From: Candidatus Aquabacterium excrementipullorum
Lineage (GTDB): Bacteria; Pseudomonadota; Gammaproteobacteria; Burkholderiales; Burkholderiaceae_C
DNA length: 64,000 nt
Direction: 5' to 3'
Assembly: GCA_019112875.1 (NCBI GenBank)
Contig: DXIO01000030.1
Coordinates: 1-64,000, forward strand
The notes under the pieces are model-generated. The model did not search any database. It saw only the letters and a program-made list of their open reading frames with translations, and was not told the DNA's origin. The first letter of the stretch is position 1, and every line of letters begins with the position of its first letter. Shown here piece by piece: positions 37,907 through 47,390 of the stretch. The position numbers and the translations under genes are program-made.

Positions 37907-39247
37907 ATGTCCGAATCCACCCGCCCCGCCCGCCGGCATATGCACCTGGGGGCTTTCCTTCAGGGCGTCGGCCACCACATCGGCGCCTGGCGCCATCCTG
38001 ACGTCGATCCGGCGCAGGCCACGCAGCTCGAGCCACTCAAGCACCTGGCCCGCGTGGCGGAGCGCGGCAAGTTCGACGCCATCTTCTTCGCCGACACGCT
38101 GGGCTTCCCCGAAGGGCCGGCCCAGGTGCTGGCCAAGGGCGCCCTGCCCTACTACTTCGAGCCGCTGACGCTGCTGGCCGCGCTGGCCGGCGTGACCGAG
38201 CGCATCGGCCTGGTCGCCACCACCTCGACCACCTACCTGGCGCCCTTCCACCTGGCGCGCAAGTTCGCCTCGCTGGACCACATCAGCGGTGGCCGCGCGG
38301 GCTGGAACCTCGTCACCTCGGGCACGGATTGGGAGGCCAAGAGCTTCGGCCTGCCGCAGCAACTGCCACACAAGGAGCGCTACCTGCGTGCCCGTGAGTA
38401 CGTCGATGTGGTCAAGGGCCTGTGGGACAGCTTCGGCGACGACCCGTACGTGTTCGACAAGCAGGCCGGCCAGTTCTTCGACCCCGCCAAGCTGCATGTG
38501 CTGGACCACCATGGCGAGTATTTCCAGCTCAAGGGCGCATTGCAATCGCAGCGGCCCGTGCAAGGCTACCCGGTGATCATCCAGGCCGGCTCGTCAGGCG
38601 ACGGGCAAGATCTCGCCGCCGCCACCGCCGAGGTGGTGTTCACGGCCCAGCAGAACCTGCCCGATGCGCAGAAGTTCTACCGGGGCCTGAAGGCTCGTGT
38701 GGCCGAGCATGGCCGTGATCCGGCGGCCGTGAAGATCCTGCCCGGCGTGCTGCCCGTGATCGGCCGCACCGACGCAGAAGCCAAGGAAGAGTTCGAGCAA
38801 CTGCAATCGCTGATCGACCCGGTGATCGGCATCGGTTTGCTCTCGGCATTGATCGGCATCGACCTGAGCACCTATCCGCTCGACGGCCCGCTGCCCGACA
38901 TCACCATCGGCGAAGGCTGGCAAAGCCGCGCGCAGCTCTTCGTGGACATGGCCCGCAAGGAGAACCTCAGCATCCGCCAGGTGTACGAGCGCGTCGCTGG
39001 CGCACGCGGCCACCGCGTGATCTGGGGCAGCCCACAGAGCATCGTCGACCAGCTCGAATCCTGGTTCCACAACGAGGCGGCCGATGGTTTCAATATCCTG
39101 GCGCCCACCTTTCCGCATGGGCTGGAAGCGTTCGTCGACTTGGTGATCCCCGAGCTGCAGCGGCGCGATCTGTTCCGCACCGAGTACACCGGCCGCACCC
39201 TGCGCGATCACCTGGGCCTGGCCCGCCCCCGGAGCCAGTACGCATGA
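37907..39247 (+). CDS. FMN-dependent monooxygenase, NtaA/SnaA/DszA type
   Basis: 446 residues, close to the family's ~450. Luciferase-like TIM barrel: FLQGVGHHIGAWRHPDV, FDAIFFADTLGF, ERIGLVATTSTTYLAPFHLA, GGRAGWNLVTSGTDWEAKSF, and VIIQAGSSGDGQDLAAATAE. Uses FMNH2 from a separate reductase to oxidise an organosulfur, aminopolycarboxylate or similar compound. No flavin reductase gene is adjacent. ATG 37907 follows TGAGG. Its stop overlaps the MFS gene start by 4 bp. Confidence 0.9.
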   Translation: MSESTRPARRHMHLGAFLQGVGHHIGAWRHPDVDPAQATQLEPLKHLARVAERGKFDAIFFADTLGFPEGPAQVLAKGALPYYFEPLTLLAALAGVTERIGLVATTSTTYLAPFHLARKFASLDHISGGRAGWNLVTSGTDWEAKSFGLPQQLPHKERYLRAREYVDVVKGLWDSFGDDPYVFDKQAGQFFDPAKLHVLDHHGEYFQLKGALQSQRPVQGYPVIIQAGSSGDGQDLAAATAEVVFTAQQNLPDAQKFYRGLKARVAEHGRDPAAVKILPGVLPVIGRTDAEAKEEFEQLQSLIDPVIGIGLLSALIGIDLSTYPLDGPLPDITIGEGWQSRAQLFVDMARKENLSIRQVYERVAGARGHRVIWGSPQSIVDQLESWFHNEAADGFNILAPTFPHGLEAFVDLVIPELQRRDLFRTEYTGRTLRDHLGLARPRSQYA

Positions 39248-40542
39248 GCACGCCCGACCACAATCACAACGACGCGACGAACAACGGCTACCTGTTCAGC
39301 CAGCGCGGCACCTTCGTCACCTTTGGCCTGCTGACGGTGCTGATGGTGTTCGACTTCGCCGACCGCATGATCCTGGCCGCGCTGCTGCCGGCCATCAAGG
39401 CCGAGTGGCACATCACCGATGCCACGGCCGGTCTGCTCAGCTCCATCCTCACACTGGGCATGGTGGTGTTCGCCTTCCCGGCGGCGATCGCCATCGACCG
39501 CTGGAGCCGCGTCAAGAGCGCCAGCGTGATGGGCGTGGTCTGGAGCCTGGCCTCTGCGGCCGGTGCGCTCGCGCAAAGCGTGGGGCAGTTGCTGTTCACG
39601 CGCGGCCTGGTGGGCATCGGCGAAGCGGGTTATGCGCCTGCCGCCTACACCTGGATCTCGGCGGCCTTCCCGAAACGCCGCCGCCAGTTGGCGCTGGGCC
39701 TGTTCTCGTCCGCACAGCCCATCGGCATGGCCATCGGCGTGGCGGCAGGCGGCTACATCGCCACCCACTACGGCTGGAAGCACGCGCTGGGCATCATCGC
39801 CCTGCCCGGCCTGCTGGTGGCCCTGGCGCTTTACAAGGGCAAGGACTACAAGAATCTGCACAAACCGCAGACGTCCACGCCCGAGCAGCCCAGCACGCGG
39901 GATGGCGTCAAGGTCATCCTGAAGACACCCTCGCTGCTGCTGGCCTATCTGAGCGCCGGGCTGGGCACGCTGCAGTGGGTGCCGGTGGTGTTCTTCCTGC
40001 CCACGTGGCTCAACCGCGAACATGGCGTGGGCGTGCAATCGGCCTCGCTGATGACGAGCGGCCTGATGCTGCTGGCCATCGTCAGCGTGCCGTTGGGTGG
40101 CTGGCTGATGGACCGCTGGAACCACCGCGATGACCGTGCCAAGGTGATCTGGCCCATCCTGGCTGGCGCCACCAACACCGCGCTGCTGGCCCTGGCCTTC
40201 ACGGCGGTGAACGACCTGACTCTGCGCTACACGCTGATCATCATCGGTTTCTTCATCGGCGCCAGTGGTGGCACCGGCGCGCTGGCGATGACGCAGGAAC
40301 TGGTGCATCCGGGCATCCGCGCCTTCTCCAGCACCTGCTCGGTGGTGGCCATCCATTTGATCGGCTCGGTGCCCGGGCCCTTCCTGGCGGGGTGGCTGTC
40401 CGATCGCTACGGGCTGACCACCGCGCTGCTGACGCTGATCGTCGTGGCGGGCACCGGCCAGGTGCTGGCGCTGGCGTTCTCGCTGCGGCATTACCGCACG
40501 GATCTGTCGCGGGTCAGCACCTTCCAGCTCGAAGCCGCCTGA
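39244..40542 (+). CDS. MFS transporter (spinster-like group)
   Basis: 432 residues, 12 predicted helices. VLMVFDFADRMILAALLPAI at helix 1, the inter-helix motif AIDRWSRVKSASVMG, TRGLVGIGEAGYAPAAY, and GWLMDRWNHR in the second half. Resembles spinster-like MFS proteins often found beside TonB receptors in catabolic clusters. Translational coupling to the monooxygenase implies uptake or export of its substrate or product across the inner membrane. Confidence 0.9.
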   Translation: MSTPDHNHNDATNNGYLFSQRGTFVTFGLLTVLMVFDFADRMILAALLPAIKAEWHITDATAGLLSSILTLGMVVFAFPAAIAIDRWSRVKSASVMGVVWSLASAAGALAQSVGQLLFTRGLVGIGEAGYAPAAYTWISAAFPKRRRQLALGLFSSAQPIGMAIGVAAGGYIATHYGWKHALGIIALPGLLVALALYKGKDYKNLHKPQTSTPEQPSTRDGVKVILKTPSLLLAYLSAGLGTLQWVPVVFFLPTWLNREHGVGVQSASLMTSGLMLLAIVSVPLGGWLMDRWNHRDDRAKVIWPILAGATNTALLALAFTAVNDLTLRYTLIIIGFFIGASGGTGALAMTQELVHPGIRAFSSTCSVVAIHLIGSVPGPFLAGWLSDRYGLTTALLTLIVVAGTGQVLALAFSLRHYRTDLSRVSTFQLEAA

Positions 40543-40598
40543 CGCCTTCTCCATTTTCCGCCATCCCTTTTTTTTGGTTTTCTTTCCAAGGTGTACCC

Positions 40599-42959
40599 AT
40601 GTCCATTCGAAACCACCTCGCCCTGACCGCCGGCGCCCTCCTCATCGCCCAGGTCTTCGGCCCGGTGAGCGCCCAAGCGCAAACAAGCGCCAAGACCACA
40701 TCGACACCCACGCAGGCCACGGCCAGCGAACCCACCGAACTCGAAACCGTCACGGTGACCAGCCGCCGCCGCACCGAGAAGGCGCAGGACGTGCCCACGC
40801 CCATCACCGTGGTCAGCGGCCGCACGCTGGAGGCCCAGCGCATCTACCAGGTGCAGGATCTGCAGCAGACCCTGCCCAACGTGACCTCGCAGTTCCTGCA
40901 CGCACGCCAGTCCAGCCTGTCCATCCGGGGCATCGGCAACAACACGGCCAACGAGGGCCTGGAAGGCAGCGTCGGCATCTACCTGGACAACGTGTTCCTG
41001 GGCCGCCCCGGCCAGGCCGTGTTCGACCTGCTGGACGTGGAGCAAATCGACCTGCTGCGGGGCCCGCAAGGCACGCTGTTCGGCAAGAACACCACGGCCG
41101 GCGTGCTCAACATCAGCACGCGCCAACCCACCTTCACGCCCCAGGCCACGCTGGAAACCTCGCTGGGCAACCGCAACTTCCGCCAGGTCAAGGGCACGTA
41201 CTCCGGCCCCATCGGCGACACCGTGGCCTTCCGCCTCTCGGCCTACGAGACGCACGATGACGGCTGGGTGGAGAACACCGTCAACGGCGACAAACTCAAC
41301 GAGATCAACCGCCGCGGCCTGCGCGGCCAGGTGCTGATCAAGCCCAGCAGCGATTTCAACCTGCGCCTGATCGCCGAGTACAACAAGGAGAACTCGACCA
41401 CCGGCACGCTGGTGCCCTACAGCTTCGGCCCGCTCACGCGCGGCACCTTCACCGGCGCCAACAACTACACGACCTTCCCGCAGTGGGCCACGTCCGTGGG
41501 GGCGCAGGCCGTGCCCACCAACCCGTACGACTACAAGGTCAGCATCAACGATGCGCAACAGGCCAAGGTGGAGCAGAGCGCCGCCTCGGCCGAAGCCAAC
41601 TGGAACCTGGGCGGCTACAAGCTGACCTCGATCACCGCCTGGCGCAACTGGAACTTCGATCCGAAGAACGACCTGGACTACACCAACCTGTCCGGCCTGA
41701 CGGGTGGGTTTCAATCCCGTGAAGAACAGGTCTCGCAAGAGGTGCGCCTCGCATCGCCCACGGGCGGCCCGATCGACTACGTGGTCGGCGGCTACTACTA
41801 CCACCAGCGCACCGCCAGCGACAACAGCTACACCACCGGCCCCAGCATCCTGACGCTGTCAGGTGGTTCCTACCCGAACAACAACGTCGTGTCCGGCCGA
41901 GGCGAGGCCAGCACAGACAGCCTGGCCGCCTTTGGCCAGACCACCTGGCACGTGTCGCCGGCATTCGACCTGACCGGTGGCCTGCGCTACACCACCGAGG
42001 ACAAGACAGGCCGCGTGGTCCAGAACGACCTGGCCAGTGCCTCGCCGTTCTCGGCCCTGCCCATCTTCCGCGCCTGGGATTCGGGCAAGCTCAAGCGTAC
42101 CGACGAGAGCGTGGCGGCACTGCTCAATGCCAGTTACAAGCTGACGCCATCAGTGCTGGGTTTCGTGAATCTGTCGCAGGGTCAGAAATCGGGCGGCTAC
42201 AACGTCAATAGCGTGGCTTCGGCGGGCTCGGCCTTCGGCACGCAGGCCATCACGGTGGATCCGGAAAAGGCCACCAACTTCGACCTGGGCCTCAAGACCA
42301 CCTGGCTGGACAACCGCGTGCAGGTCAACGGCAACCTGTTCCTCACCAAGGTGAAGGACTACCAGGCCGTGACCAACCTGTACTACAACCCGGCCGCCAT
42401 CTACCTGGGCGTCCTGACCAACGTGGGCGACGTGACCAGCAAGGGCGTCGAGTTCGACGTGAAGGCCCGCGCCACCAGCAACCTGACGTTGAACCTCAAC
42501 GGCGCCTACACACTGGCCCGCTTCGATTCAGGCACCGGCCCGACGCCGTACGAGGTGTTCGACGGCGTGGCCTATGGCCGCGGCTCGCGCAGCATCGCGG
42601 GCAACCAGGTCAACGGCGCGCCCAAGTGGATCTTCAACGTGGGGGCGGAGTACCGCAACTTCCTGGACAACGGCATCGAGCAGCACGTGGCTGCCAACTA
42701 CGCCTGGCGTGACCAGACCTATGGCGACATCAACAACTCGGTGTATTCCAAGATCCCGTCGTACGGCCTGTTCAACCTGAGCGCGGGCTGGCGCATTCCC
42801 CAAGGCGAGAAGTCCAGCTGGGATGTGTCGCTGTGGGTGAAGAACGCGTTCGACAAGCGCTACTTCCTGGGCCTGACCACGGCCGGCAGCAACATGTACG
42901 TCGGCTCGGCCGGCGAGCCGCGCACAGTGGGCGCGACGGTGCGCTACGACTTCTACTGA
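40599..42959 (+). CDS. TonB-dependent outer-membrane receptor
   Basis: 786 residues with signal peptide (ends VSAQAQ, about residue 28). TonB-box-like ETVTVTSRR near residue 50, plug domain about 60-170 (DVPTPITVVSG, SLSIRGIGNNTANEG, LLRGPQGTLFGKNTTAG), then a beta barrel ending in the aromatic TVGATVRYDFY. This group imports organic substrates as well as iron complexes. Third gene of the TetR-controlled operon, so it likely brings the monooxygenase substrate across the outer membrane. AAGGTGTACCC precedes the ATG. Confidence 0.93.
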   Translation: MSIRNHLALTAGALLIAQVFGPVSAQAQTSAKTTSTPTQATASEPTELETVTVTSRRRTEKAQDVPTPITVVSGRTLEAQRIYQVQDLQQTLPNVTSQFLHARQSSLSIRGIGNNTANEGLEGSVGIYLDNVFLGRPGQAVFDLLDVEQIDLLRGPQGTLFGKNTTAGVLNISTRQPTFTPQATLETSLGNRNFRQVKGTYSGPIGDTVAFRLSAYETHDDGWVENTVNGDKLNEINRRGLRGQVLIKPSSDFNLRLIAEYNKENSTTGTLVPYSFGPLTRGTFTGANNYTTFPQWATSVGAQAVPTNPYDYKVSINDAQQAKVEQSAASAEANWNLGGYKLTSITAWRNWNFDPKNDLDYTNLSGLTGGFQSREEQVSQEVRLASPTGGPIDYVVGGYYYHQRTASDNSYTTGPSILTLSGGSYPNNNVVSGRGEASTDSLAAFGQTTWHVSPAFDLTGGLRYTTEDKTGRVVQNDLASASPFSALPIFRAWDSGKLKRTDESVAALLNASYKLTPSVLGFVNLSQGQKSGGYNVNSVASAGSAFGTQAITVDPEKATNFDLGLKTTWLDNRVQVNGNLFLTKVKDYQAVTNLYYNPAAIYLGVLTNVGDVTSKGVEFDVKARATSNLTLNLNGAYTLARFDSGTGPTPYEVFDGVAYGRGSRSIAGNQVNGAPKWIFNVGAEYRNFLDNGIEQHVAANYAWRDQTYGDINNSVYSKIPSYGLFNLSAGWRIPQGEKSSWDVSLWVKNAFDKRYFLGLTTAGSNMYVGSAGEPRTVGATVRYDFY

Positions 42960-42978
42960 AGCCGCAGCGCCGCAGGCA

Positions 42979-43428
42979 TCACGCCTCTTCGTCGGCCAGC
43001 AGGTTGGCGATCAGCGTGATGCGCGGCACCGAGGCCAGTGCGCGCGACAGCGGGCAGGTGTTCTTGGCCTGCACCGCCAATTGCTGGAAGGTCTGCGCAT
43101 CGATCCCAGGGATCAGGGCACGCAGTTCCAGGTCGATGCGGTCGATCCGGTAGCCGTCACCCACCTTGTCCAGGTAGACGGTGGCCTTCGTGTCCGCCTT
43201 GCGGGTGTCGAAGCCCTTGGCCGCACACGCGAACGAGAAGGCCATCGTGAAGCAGGCCGCATGCGCCGCGCCCAGCAACTCTTCAGGGTTGCTGCCTTTG
43301 CGGTCGTCCTCGAAGCGCGAACCGAAGCCGTAGGGCTGGTCCTGCAGGGCACCGGACTCGGTGGAAATCTGGCCTTGCCCGGCCTTGCCCTGGCCTTCCC
43401 AGTGCACGCTGGCTGACTTCTGGATCAT
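42979..43428 (-). CDS. OsmC/Ohr-family peroxidase
   Basis: 149 residues. The two catalytic cysteines are in place: LLGAAHAACFTMAFS and AKNTCPLSRAL. The family reduces organic hydroperoxides with lipoyl or thiol donors; OsmC-type rather than Ohr by the GSNPEELLGAAHA context. AAGGAG six bases before ATG 43428. Between the TonB receptor (convergent, 19 bp) and parE (same strand, 119 bp upstream). Confidence 0.9.
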   Translation of the reverse strand: MIQKSASVHWEGQGKAGQGQISTESGALQDQPYGFGSRFEDDRKGSNPEELLGAAHAACFTMAFSFACAAKGFDTRKADTKATVYLDKVGDGYRIDRIDLELRALIPGIDAQTFQQLAVQAKNTCPLSRALASVPRITLIANLLADEEA

Positions 43429-43547
43429 GATCGGCTCCTTGGTGGACGACAACCCACTGTAGGCGCCGGCTCCCACACCCGGCATCAGCACAGCACGCGC
43501 CGTGCTGTAGGCATGGGCCTACGCACGGCGGCACATGAACGCAGCGT

Positions 43548-45536
43548 TCAGATGTCGATCTCGACCGCGTCGCCGTGCAGTTCCATCAGCTCGCGGCGCG
43601 AGGCGGCTTCGCCTTTGCCCATCAGCTTGTTGAACGAGCCTTCGGTGGATGCGAAACCTGGCTCGCCATAGGCCACCGGCAGCAGGCGGCGCGTCTCGGG
43701 GTTCAGCGTGGTGTCCCACAGCTGCTCGGCGTTCATCTCGCCCAGGCCCTTGAAGCGGCCGATGCTCCAGGCGCCTTCGCGGCAGCCTTCCTTGCGCAGC
43801 TTGTCCAGGATGGCGTGCAGTTCGCCATCGTCCAGCGCGTAGATCTTGGCGGCGGGCTTCTTGCCGCGCGCGGGCGCATCCACCCGGTACAGCGGCGGGC
43901 GCGCCACGTAGATGTGGCCTGCCTCGATCAGCTTGGGGAAGTGGCGGAAGAACAGCGTCAGCAGCAGCACCTGGATGTGCGAGCCGTCGACGTCGGCGTC
44001 CGACAGGATGCAGACCTTGCCGTAGCGCAAGCCGGACAGGTCAGGCGAATCGTTGGGGCCGTGCGGATCGACACCGATGGCCACCGAGATGTCGTGGATC
44101 TCGTTGTTCTTGAACAGCAGATCGCGCTCGACCTCCCAGGCGTTGAGCACCTTGCCACGCAGCGGCAGGATGGCCTGCGTTTCCTTGTCGCGGCCCATCT
44201 TGGCGCTGCCACCGGCCGAATCGCCCTCGACCAGGAAGACCTCGTTCAGGCTGATGTCGCGGCTTTCGCAGTCGGTCAGCTTGCCGGGCAGCACGGCCAC
44301 GCCGGAGCCCTTCTTCTTCTCGACCTTCTGGCCGGCGCGCTGGCGGGCCTGGGCCTGCTTGATCACCAGTTCGGCCAACTTCTTGCCGTGGTCCACGTGC
44401 TGGTTGAGCCAGAGTTCGAGCGCGGGCTTCACGTAGGTGCTGACCAGGCGCAGCGCATCGCGGCTATTCAGGCGCTCCTTGGTCTGGCCCTGGAACTGCG
44501 GATCGAGCACCTTGGCGCTGAGCACGAAGCTGGCGCGCGAGAACACATCATCGGGCATCAGCTTCACGCCCTTGGGGCTGAGGGCATGCATCTCGATGAA
44601 GCCCTTGACGGCCTGAAACAGCCCGTCCTTCAAGCCCGATTCGTGCGTGCCGCCCGCCACCGTGGGGATCAGGTTGACGTAGCTTTCGCGCATGGGTGCG
44701 CCTTCTTCGGTGAAGGCCACGCACCAGGCGGCGCCCTCGCCTTCGGCGAAGTTCTCTGTCTCGCTGCCGGCGGCGTACTGCTCGCCTTCGAACAGCGGGA
44801 TCACCGGATCGGCGTTGAGGGTCTGGGTCAGGTAGTCGCGCAGGCCGCCCTTGTAGAGCCAGGTTTGCGTCTCGCCGGTCTTCTCGTGCGTGAGCGTGAT
44901 GGTCACGCCCGGCATCAGCACGGCCTTGCTGCGCAGCATGTGCACCAGCTCGCTCTTGGGCAGCTCGGCGCTTTCGAAATACTTGGCATCGGGCCAGGCG
45001 CGCACCGAGGTGCCGTTCTTGCGGTCGCCGCTGCCAGCCGGGCGCACGCTGACGGGCTCGATCACGTCGCCGCCGCTGAAGGCCAGTTGCGCCACCTGCT
45101 TGTCGCGCCACACTGTCACCTGCAGGCGGGTGGACAGCGCGTTGGTCACGCTCACACCAACGCCATGCAGGCCGCCCGAGAAGCTGTAGGCGCCGCCCGA
45201 GCCCTTGTCGAACTTGCCGCCCGCGTGCAGGCGGGTGAACACGATCTCGACCACTGGCACGCCTTCTTCGGGGTGCAGGCCGAAGGGGATGCCGCGGCCT
45301 TCGTCGTCCACGCTGATCGAACCGTCGGTGTGCAGCGTCACGGCGATGCGCTTGCCGAAACCGGCCAGGGCCTCGTCGGCGGCGTTGTCGATCACCTCCT
45401 GGATGATGTGCAGCGGATTGTCCGTGCGGGTGTACATGCCCGGACGCTGTTTGACGGGCTCCAGGCCCTTGAGAACACGGATGGAGGATTCGCCGTAACC
45501 GGCGGCACTGGGAGCGGACTGGGGTTTCGTGGCCAT
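43548..45536 (-). CDS. parE: DNA topoisomerase IV subunit B
   Basis: 662 residues, the length of ParE rather than GyrB. GHKL ATPase: YIQ-like start GLEPVKQRPGMYTRTDNP, EVIDNAADEALAGF (N-box), DEGRGIPFGLHP, GGLHGVGVSVTNALS. Toprim: LVEGDSAGGSAKMGRDKETQ, ILSDADVDGSHIQ, and RFKGLGEMNAEQLW near the C terminus. ATP-driven partner of ParC. In many relatives parE and parC are neighbours; here a 6.6-kb block separates them. Confidence 0.95.
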   Translation of the reverse strand: MATKPQSAPSAAGYGESSIRVLKGLEPVKQRPGMYTRTDNPLHIIQEVIDNAADEALAGFGKRIAVTLHTDGSISVDDEGRGIPFGLHPEEGVPVVEIVFTRLHAGGKFDKGSGGAYSFSGGLHGVGVSVTNALSTRLQVTVWRDKQVAQLAFSGGDVIEPVSVRPAGSGDRKNGTSVRAWPDAKYFESAELPKSELVHMLRSKAVLMPGVTITLTHEKTGETQTWLYKGGLRDYLTQTLNADPVIPLFEGEQYAAGSETENFAEGEGAAWCVAFTEEGAPMRESYVNLIPTVAGGTHESGLKDGLFQAVKGFIEMHALSPKGVKLMPDDVFSRASFVLSAKVLDPQFQGQTKERLNSRDALRLVSTYVKPALELWLNQHVDHGKKLAELVIKQAQARQRAGQKVEKKKGSGVAVLPGKLTDCESRDISLNEVFLVEGDSAGGSAKMGRDKETQAILPLRGKVLNAWEVERDLLFKNNEIHDISVAIGVDPHGPNDSPDLSGLRYGKVCILSDADVDGSHIQVLLLTLFFRHFPKLIEAGHIYVARPPLYRVDAPARGKKPAAKIYALDDGELHAILDKLRKEGCREGAWSIGRFKGLGEMNAEQLWDTTLNPETRRLLPVAYGEPGFASTEGSFNKLMGKGEAASRRELMELHGDAVEIDI

Positions 45537-45657
45537 GGGGCGGGATTGTAGGGACTTGGTCCCCCGCTATTGAGCGGTTACAGGTTTTCACGGATGTGCT
45601 AATTTAACGGGGTTGGTTACACCCCTGTGGACATCAACGAATTTCAGGAGTAAGGAC

Positions 45658-46263
45658 ATGCCCTTGTCGAAGATCGTTCGGCCCCTGGCGGCCGGCCTGG
45701 GCGCGTTGGCCCTGGCTTCCAGCGCTTTCGCCACCGACTACACAGTGGCCACGCCCACGGCGGATCCCTTCTACAAGACAGAGGTCACGGTGGGCGCCGG
45801 CGCCTTCCTGGACACCTACAGCTTCGATGTGGCCAGCAGCACGGACGCCTATGTCTGGGTGTTCCCCTACATTCCCAACGATTTCACTGCGCTGTTCACG
45901 GGCACGTACTTCCTGCAGCTCAAGGTCTACAACAGCCAGAACGTCCAGATCGGCACCGGCCTGACCGCCTCGCAGCTCGGCATCGACCTCTACAGCGACC
46001 CGTCCACCGCGGCCTACGCGGCCCAACTCAAGGCCGCAGGCTACGATCCCGCCAACTCGCTCTTCGTGGGTGGCACGCTGGCAGCCGGAAGCTACACGGT
46101 CACGATCAGCGGCATCGGCAACGTCGCCGGAGGGGCCTACATCGCCAAATTCAACATCCCCTCGGTCGTGCCCGAACCTGGCACCCAGGCCCTGCTGTTC
46201 AGCGGGCTGCTGATCGTCGGGCTGGCAGTCCGGCACCGCGCCGCGAAGTCTGCGCAGGCCTGA
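45658..46263 (+). CDS. Secreted PEP-CTERM protein
   Basis: 201 residues. Sec signal (KIVRPLAAGLGALALASSAFA), a beta-rich middle domain (about 24-170) with no cysteine, and the C-terminal sorting signal VVPEPGTQALLFSGLLIVGL followed by basic residues (RHRAAK). PEP-CTERM proteins are cleaved by an EpsH-type exosortase and linked to exopolysaccharide or the cell surface. No exosortase gene is in the window. CAGGAG precedes ATG 45658; a 121-bp gap from parE may hold its promoter. Confidence 0.88.
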   Translation: MPLSKIVRPLAAGLGALALASSAFATDYTVATPTADPFYKTEVTVGAGAFLDTYSFDVASSTDAYVWVFPYIPNDFTALFTGTYFLQLKVYNSQNVQIGTGLTASQLGIDLYSDPSTAAYAAQLKAAGYDPANSLFVGGTLAAGSYTVTISGIGNVAGGAYIAKFNIPSVVPEPGTQALLFSGLLIVGLAVRHRAAKSAQA

Positions 46264-46290
46264 ATCCATCACGCCGCAGGCACAAAGCAA

Positions 46291-46314
46291 CGGGCCCCCA
46301 AGGGGCCCGTTTTT
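46291..46314 (+). terminator. Rho-independent terminator of the PEP-CTERM gene
   Basis: CGGGCCCC, loop CAA(G), GGGGCCCG and then TTTTT, 28 bp past the stop codon. It sits between this gene and the convergent fliR. Confidence 0.85.
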
Positions 46315-46339
46315 CCATGGGCAGTCTACTTCGTCGACG

Positions 46340-47101
46340 CTACTGGAAGTAACCCAGCATCCGCTCCAGCGCCGCCGTGAATGGCGCCTGCATCATCGGC
46401 AGGGTCAGCCACAGGCCCGTGATGCCCACGCCGATGGACATGGGAAAGCCGACCGAGAAGATGTTCATCTGCGGCGCCACGCGGGCGATCAGCCCCATCA
46501 CGATGTTGACCAGCGTGAGCATGGCCACGATGGGCAGCGACACCCACAGACCCAGGCGGAATACTTCTGCGCCCCACACCTGCGGTTGCAACTCGCGGAT
46601 GAAGGCCAGCGGCTCCGGCGCGATCGGGAAGGCATTGAAGCTGCCGATCACGGCCGATGTGAGCAGCAGGTGTCCGTTCATCACCACGAACAGCCATGCC
46701 GCGATGGTGCCGTAGAAGCGGCTCACGGCCGTGGCCTGCGTCCCAGACAGCGGATCGAAGAAGGCCGCGAAGTTCAGGCCCATCTGCAGACCGATGATTT
46801 CGCCAGCGAACTCGATGGCCGCGAAGATCACACGCGCCGCGAAGCCGATGGTCAAGCCGATCAGCAACTGCTGCAGCACCACCATCAGCGCGATCGGCGA
46901 ATCCAGCGGGATCACCGGCATCTCGGGCAATGAGGGCTGAGCGGCCAGCACGATCAGGATGGCCAGGCCCACGCGAACCCGGCGCGGGATGGTGCGCATG
47001 GAGAACACCGGCGCAGCGGTGAACAGCCCCAGCACACGGAAGAAGGGCCACAGCCACGGCGAGATCCACGCCATGACCTGGGCCTCGCTGAACGTGACCA
47101 T
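46340..47101 (-). CDS. fliR: Flagellar export apparatus protein FliR
   Basis: 253 residues, six or so membrane helices: WLWPFFRVLGLFTAAPVFS, RRVRVGLAILIVLAAQPS, and IIGLQMGLNFAAFFDP. Part of the FliPQR core export gate of the flagellar type III system. Last gene of the flagellar run (fliF to fliR), 6 bp after fliQ. No flhB follows in the window. Confidence 0.95.
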   Translation of the reverse strand: MVTFSEAQVMAWISPWLWPFFRVLGLFTAAPVFSMRTIPRRVRVGLAILIVLAAQPSLPEMPVIPLDSPIALMVVLQQLLIGLTIGFAARVIFAAIEFAGEIIGLQMGLNFAAFFDPLSGTQATAVSRFYGTIAAWLFVVMNGHLLLTSAVIGSFNAFPIAPEPLAFIRELQPQVWGAEVFRLGLWVSLPIVAMLTLVNIVMGLIARVAPQMNIFSVGFPMSIGVGITGLWLTLPMMQAPFTAALERMLGYFQ

Positions 47102-47107
47102 GTGCGG

Positions 47108-47377
47108 TCAGCCCACCACGCCGGGGATGGACTGCAGGCTCGTGCGGATGAAATCGACCAGCGTGCTGAGCATCCAAGGCCCGGCCAGGCCCAGTGTGGC
47201 GAAAGCGCCCAGCAGCTTGGGCACGAAGGACAAAGTCTGTTCGTGGATCTGCGTGGCGGCCTGAAGGATGCTGACCACCAGGCCGACCACCAACACCACG
47301 ATCAGGATGGGGGCGCAGACCATCAGCAGCGTCAGCAAGCCGTCGCGGCCGATGGTGAGGACTTGTTGCGGATCCAT
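47108..47377 (-). CDS. fliQ: Flagellar export apparatus protein FliQ
   Basis: 89 residues, exact family length. Two membrane helices; ILIVVLVVGLVVSILQAATQ, IHEQTLSFVPKL are the signature. Member of the FliPQR export gate. 13 bp after fliP and 6 bp before fliR. Confidence 0.96.
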   Translation of the reverse strand: MDPQQVLTIGRDGLLTLLMVCAPILIVVLVVGLVVSILQAATQIHEQTLSFVPKLLGAFATLGLAGPWMLSTLVDFIRTSLQSIPGVVG

Positions 47378-47390
47378 GGCGTATGCGTGT

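Noticed and set aside
43575-45551. Long plus-strand frame (658 codons) opposite parE
   Set aside because: Antisense to a certain gene, with composition typical of a mirror frame.
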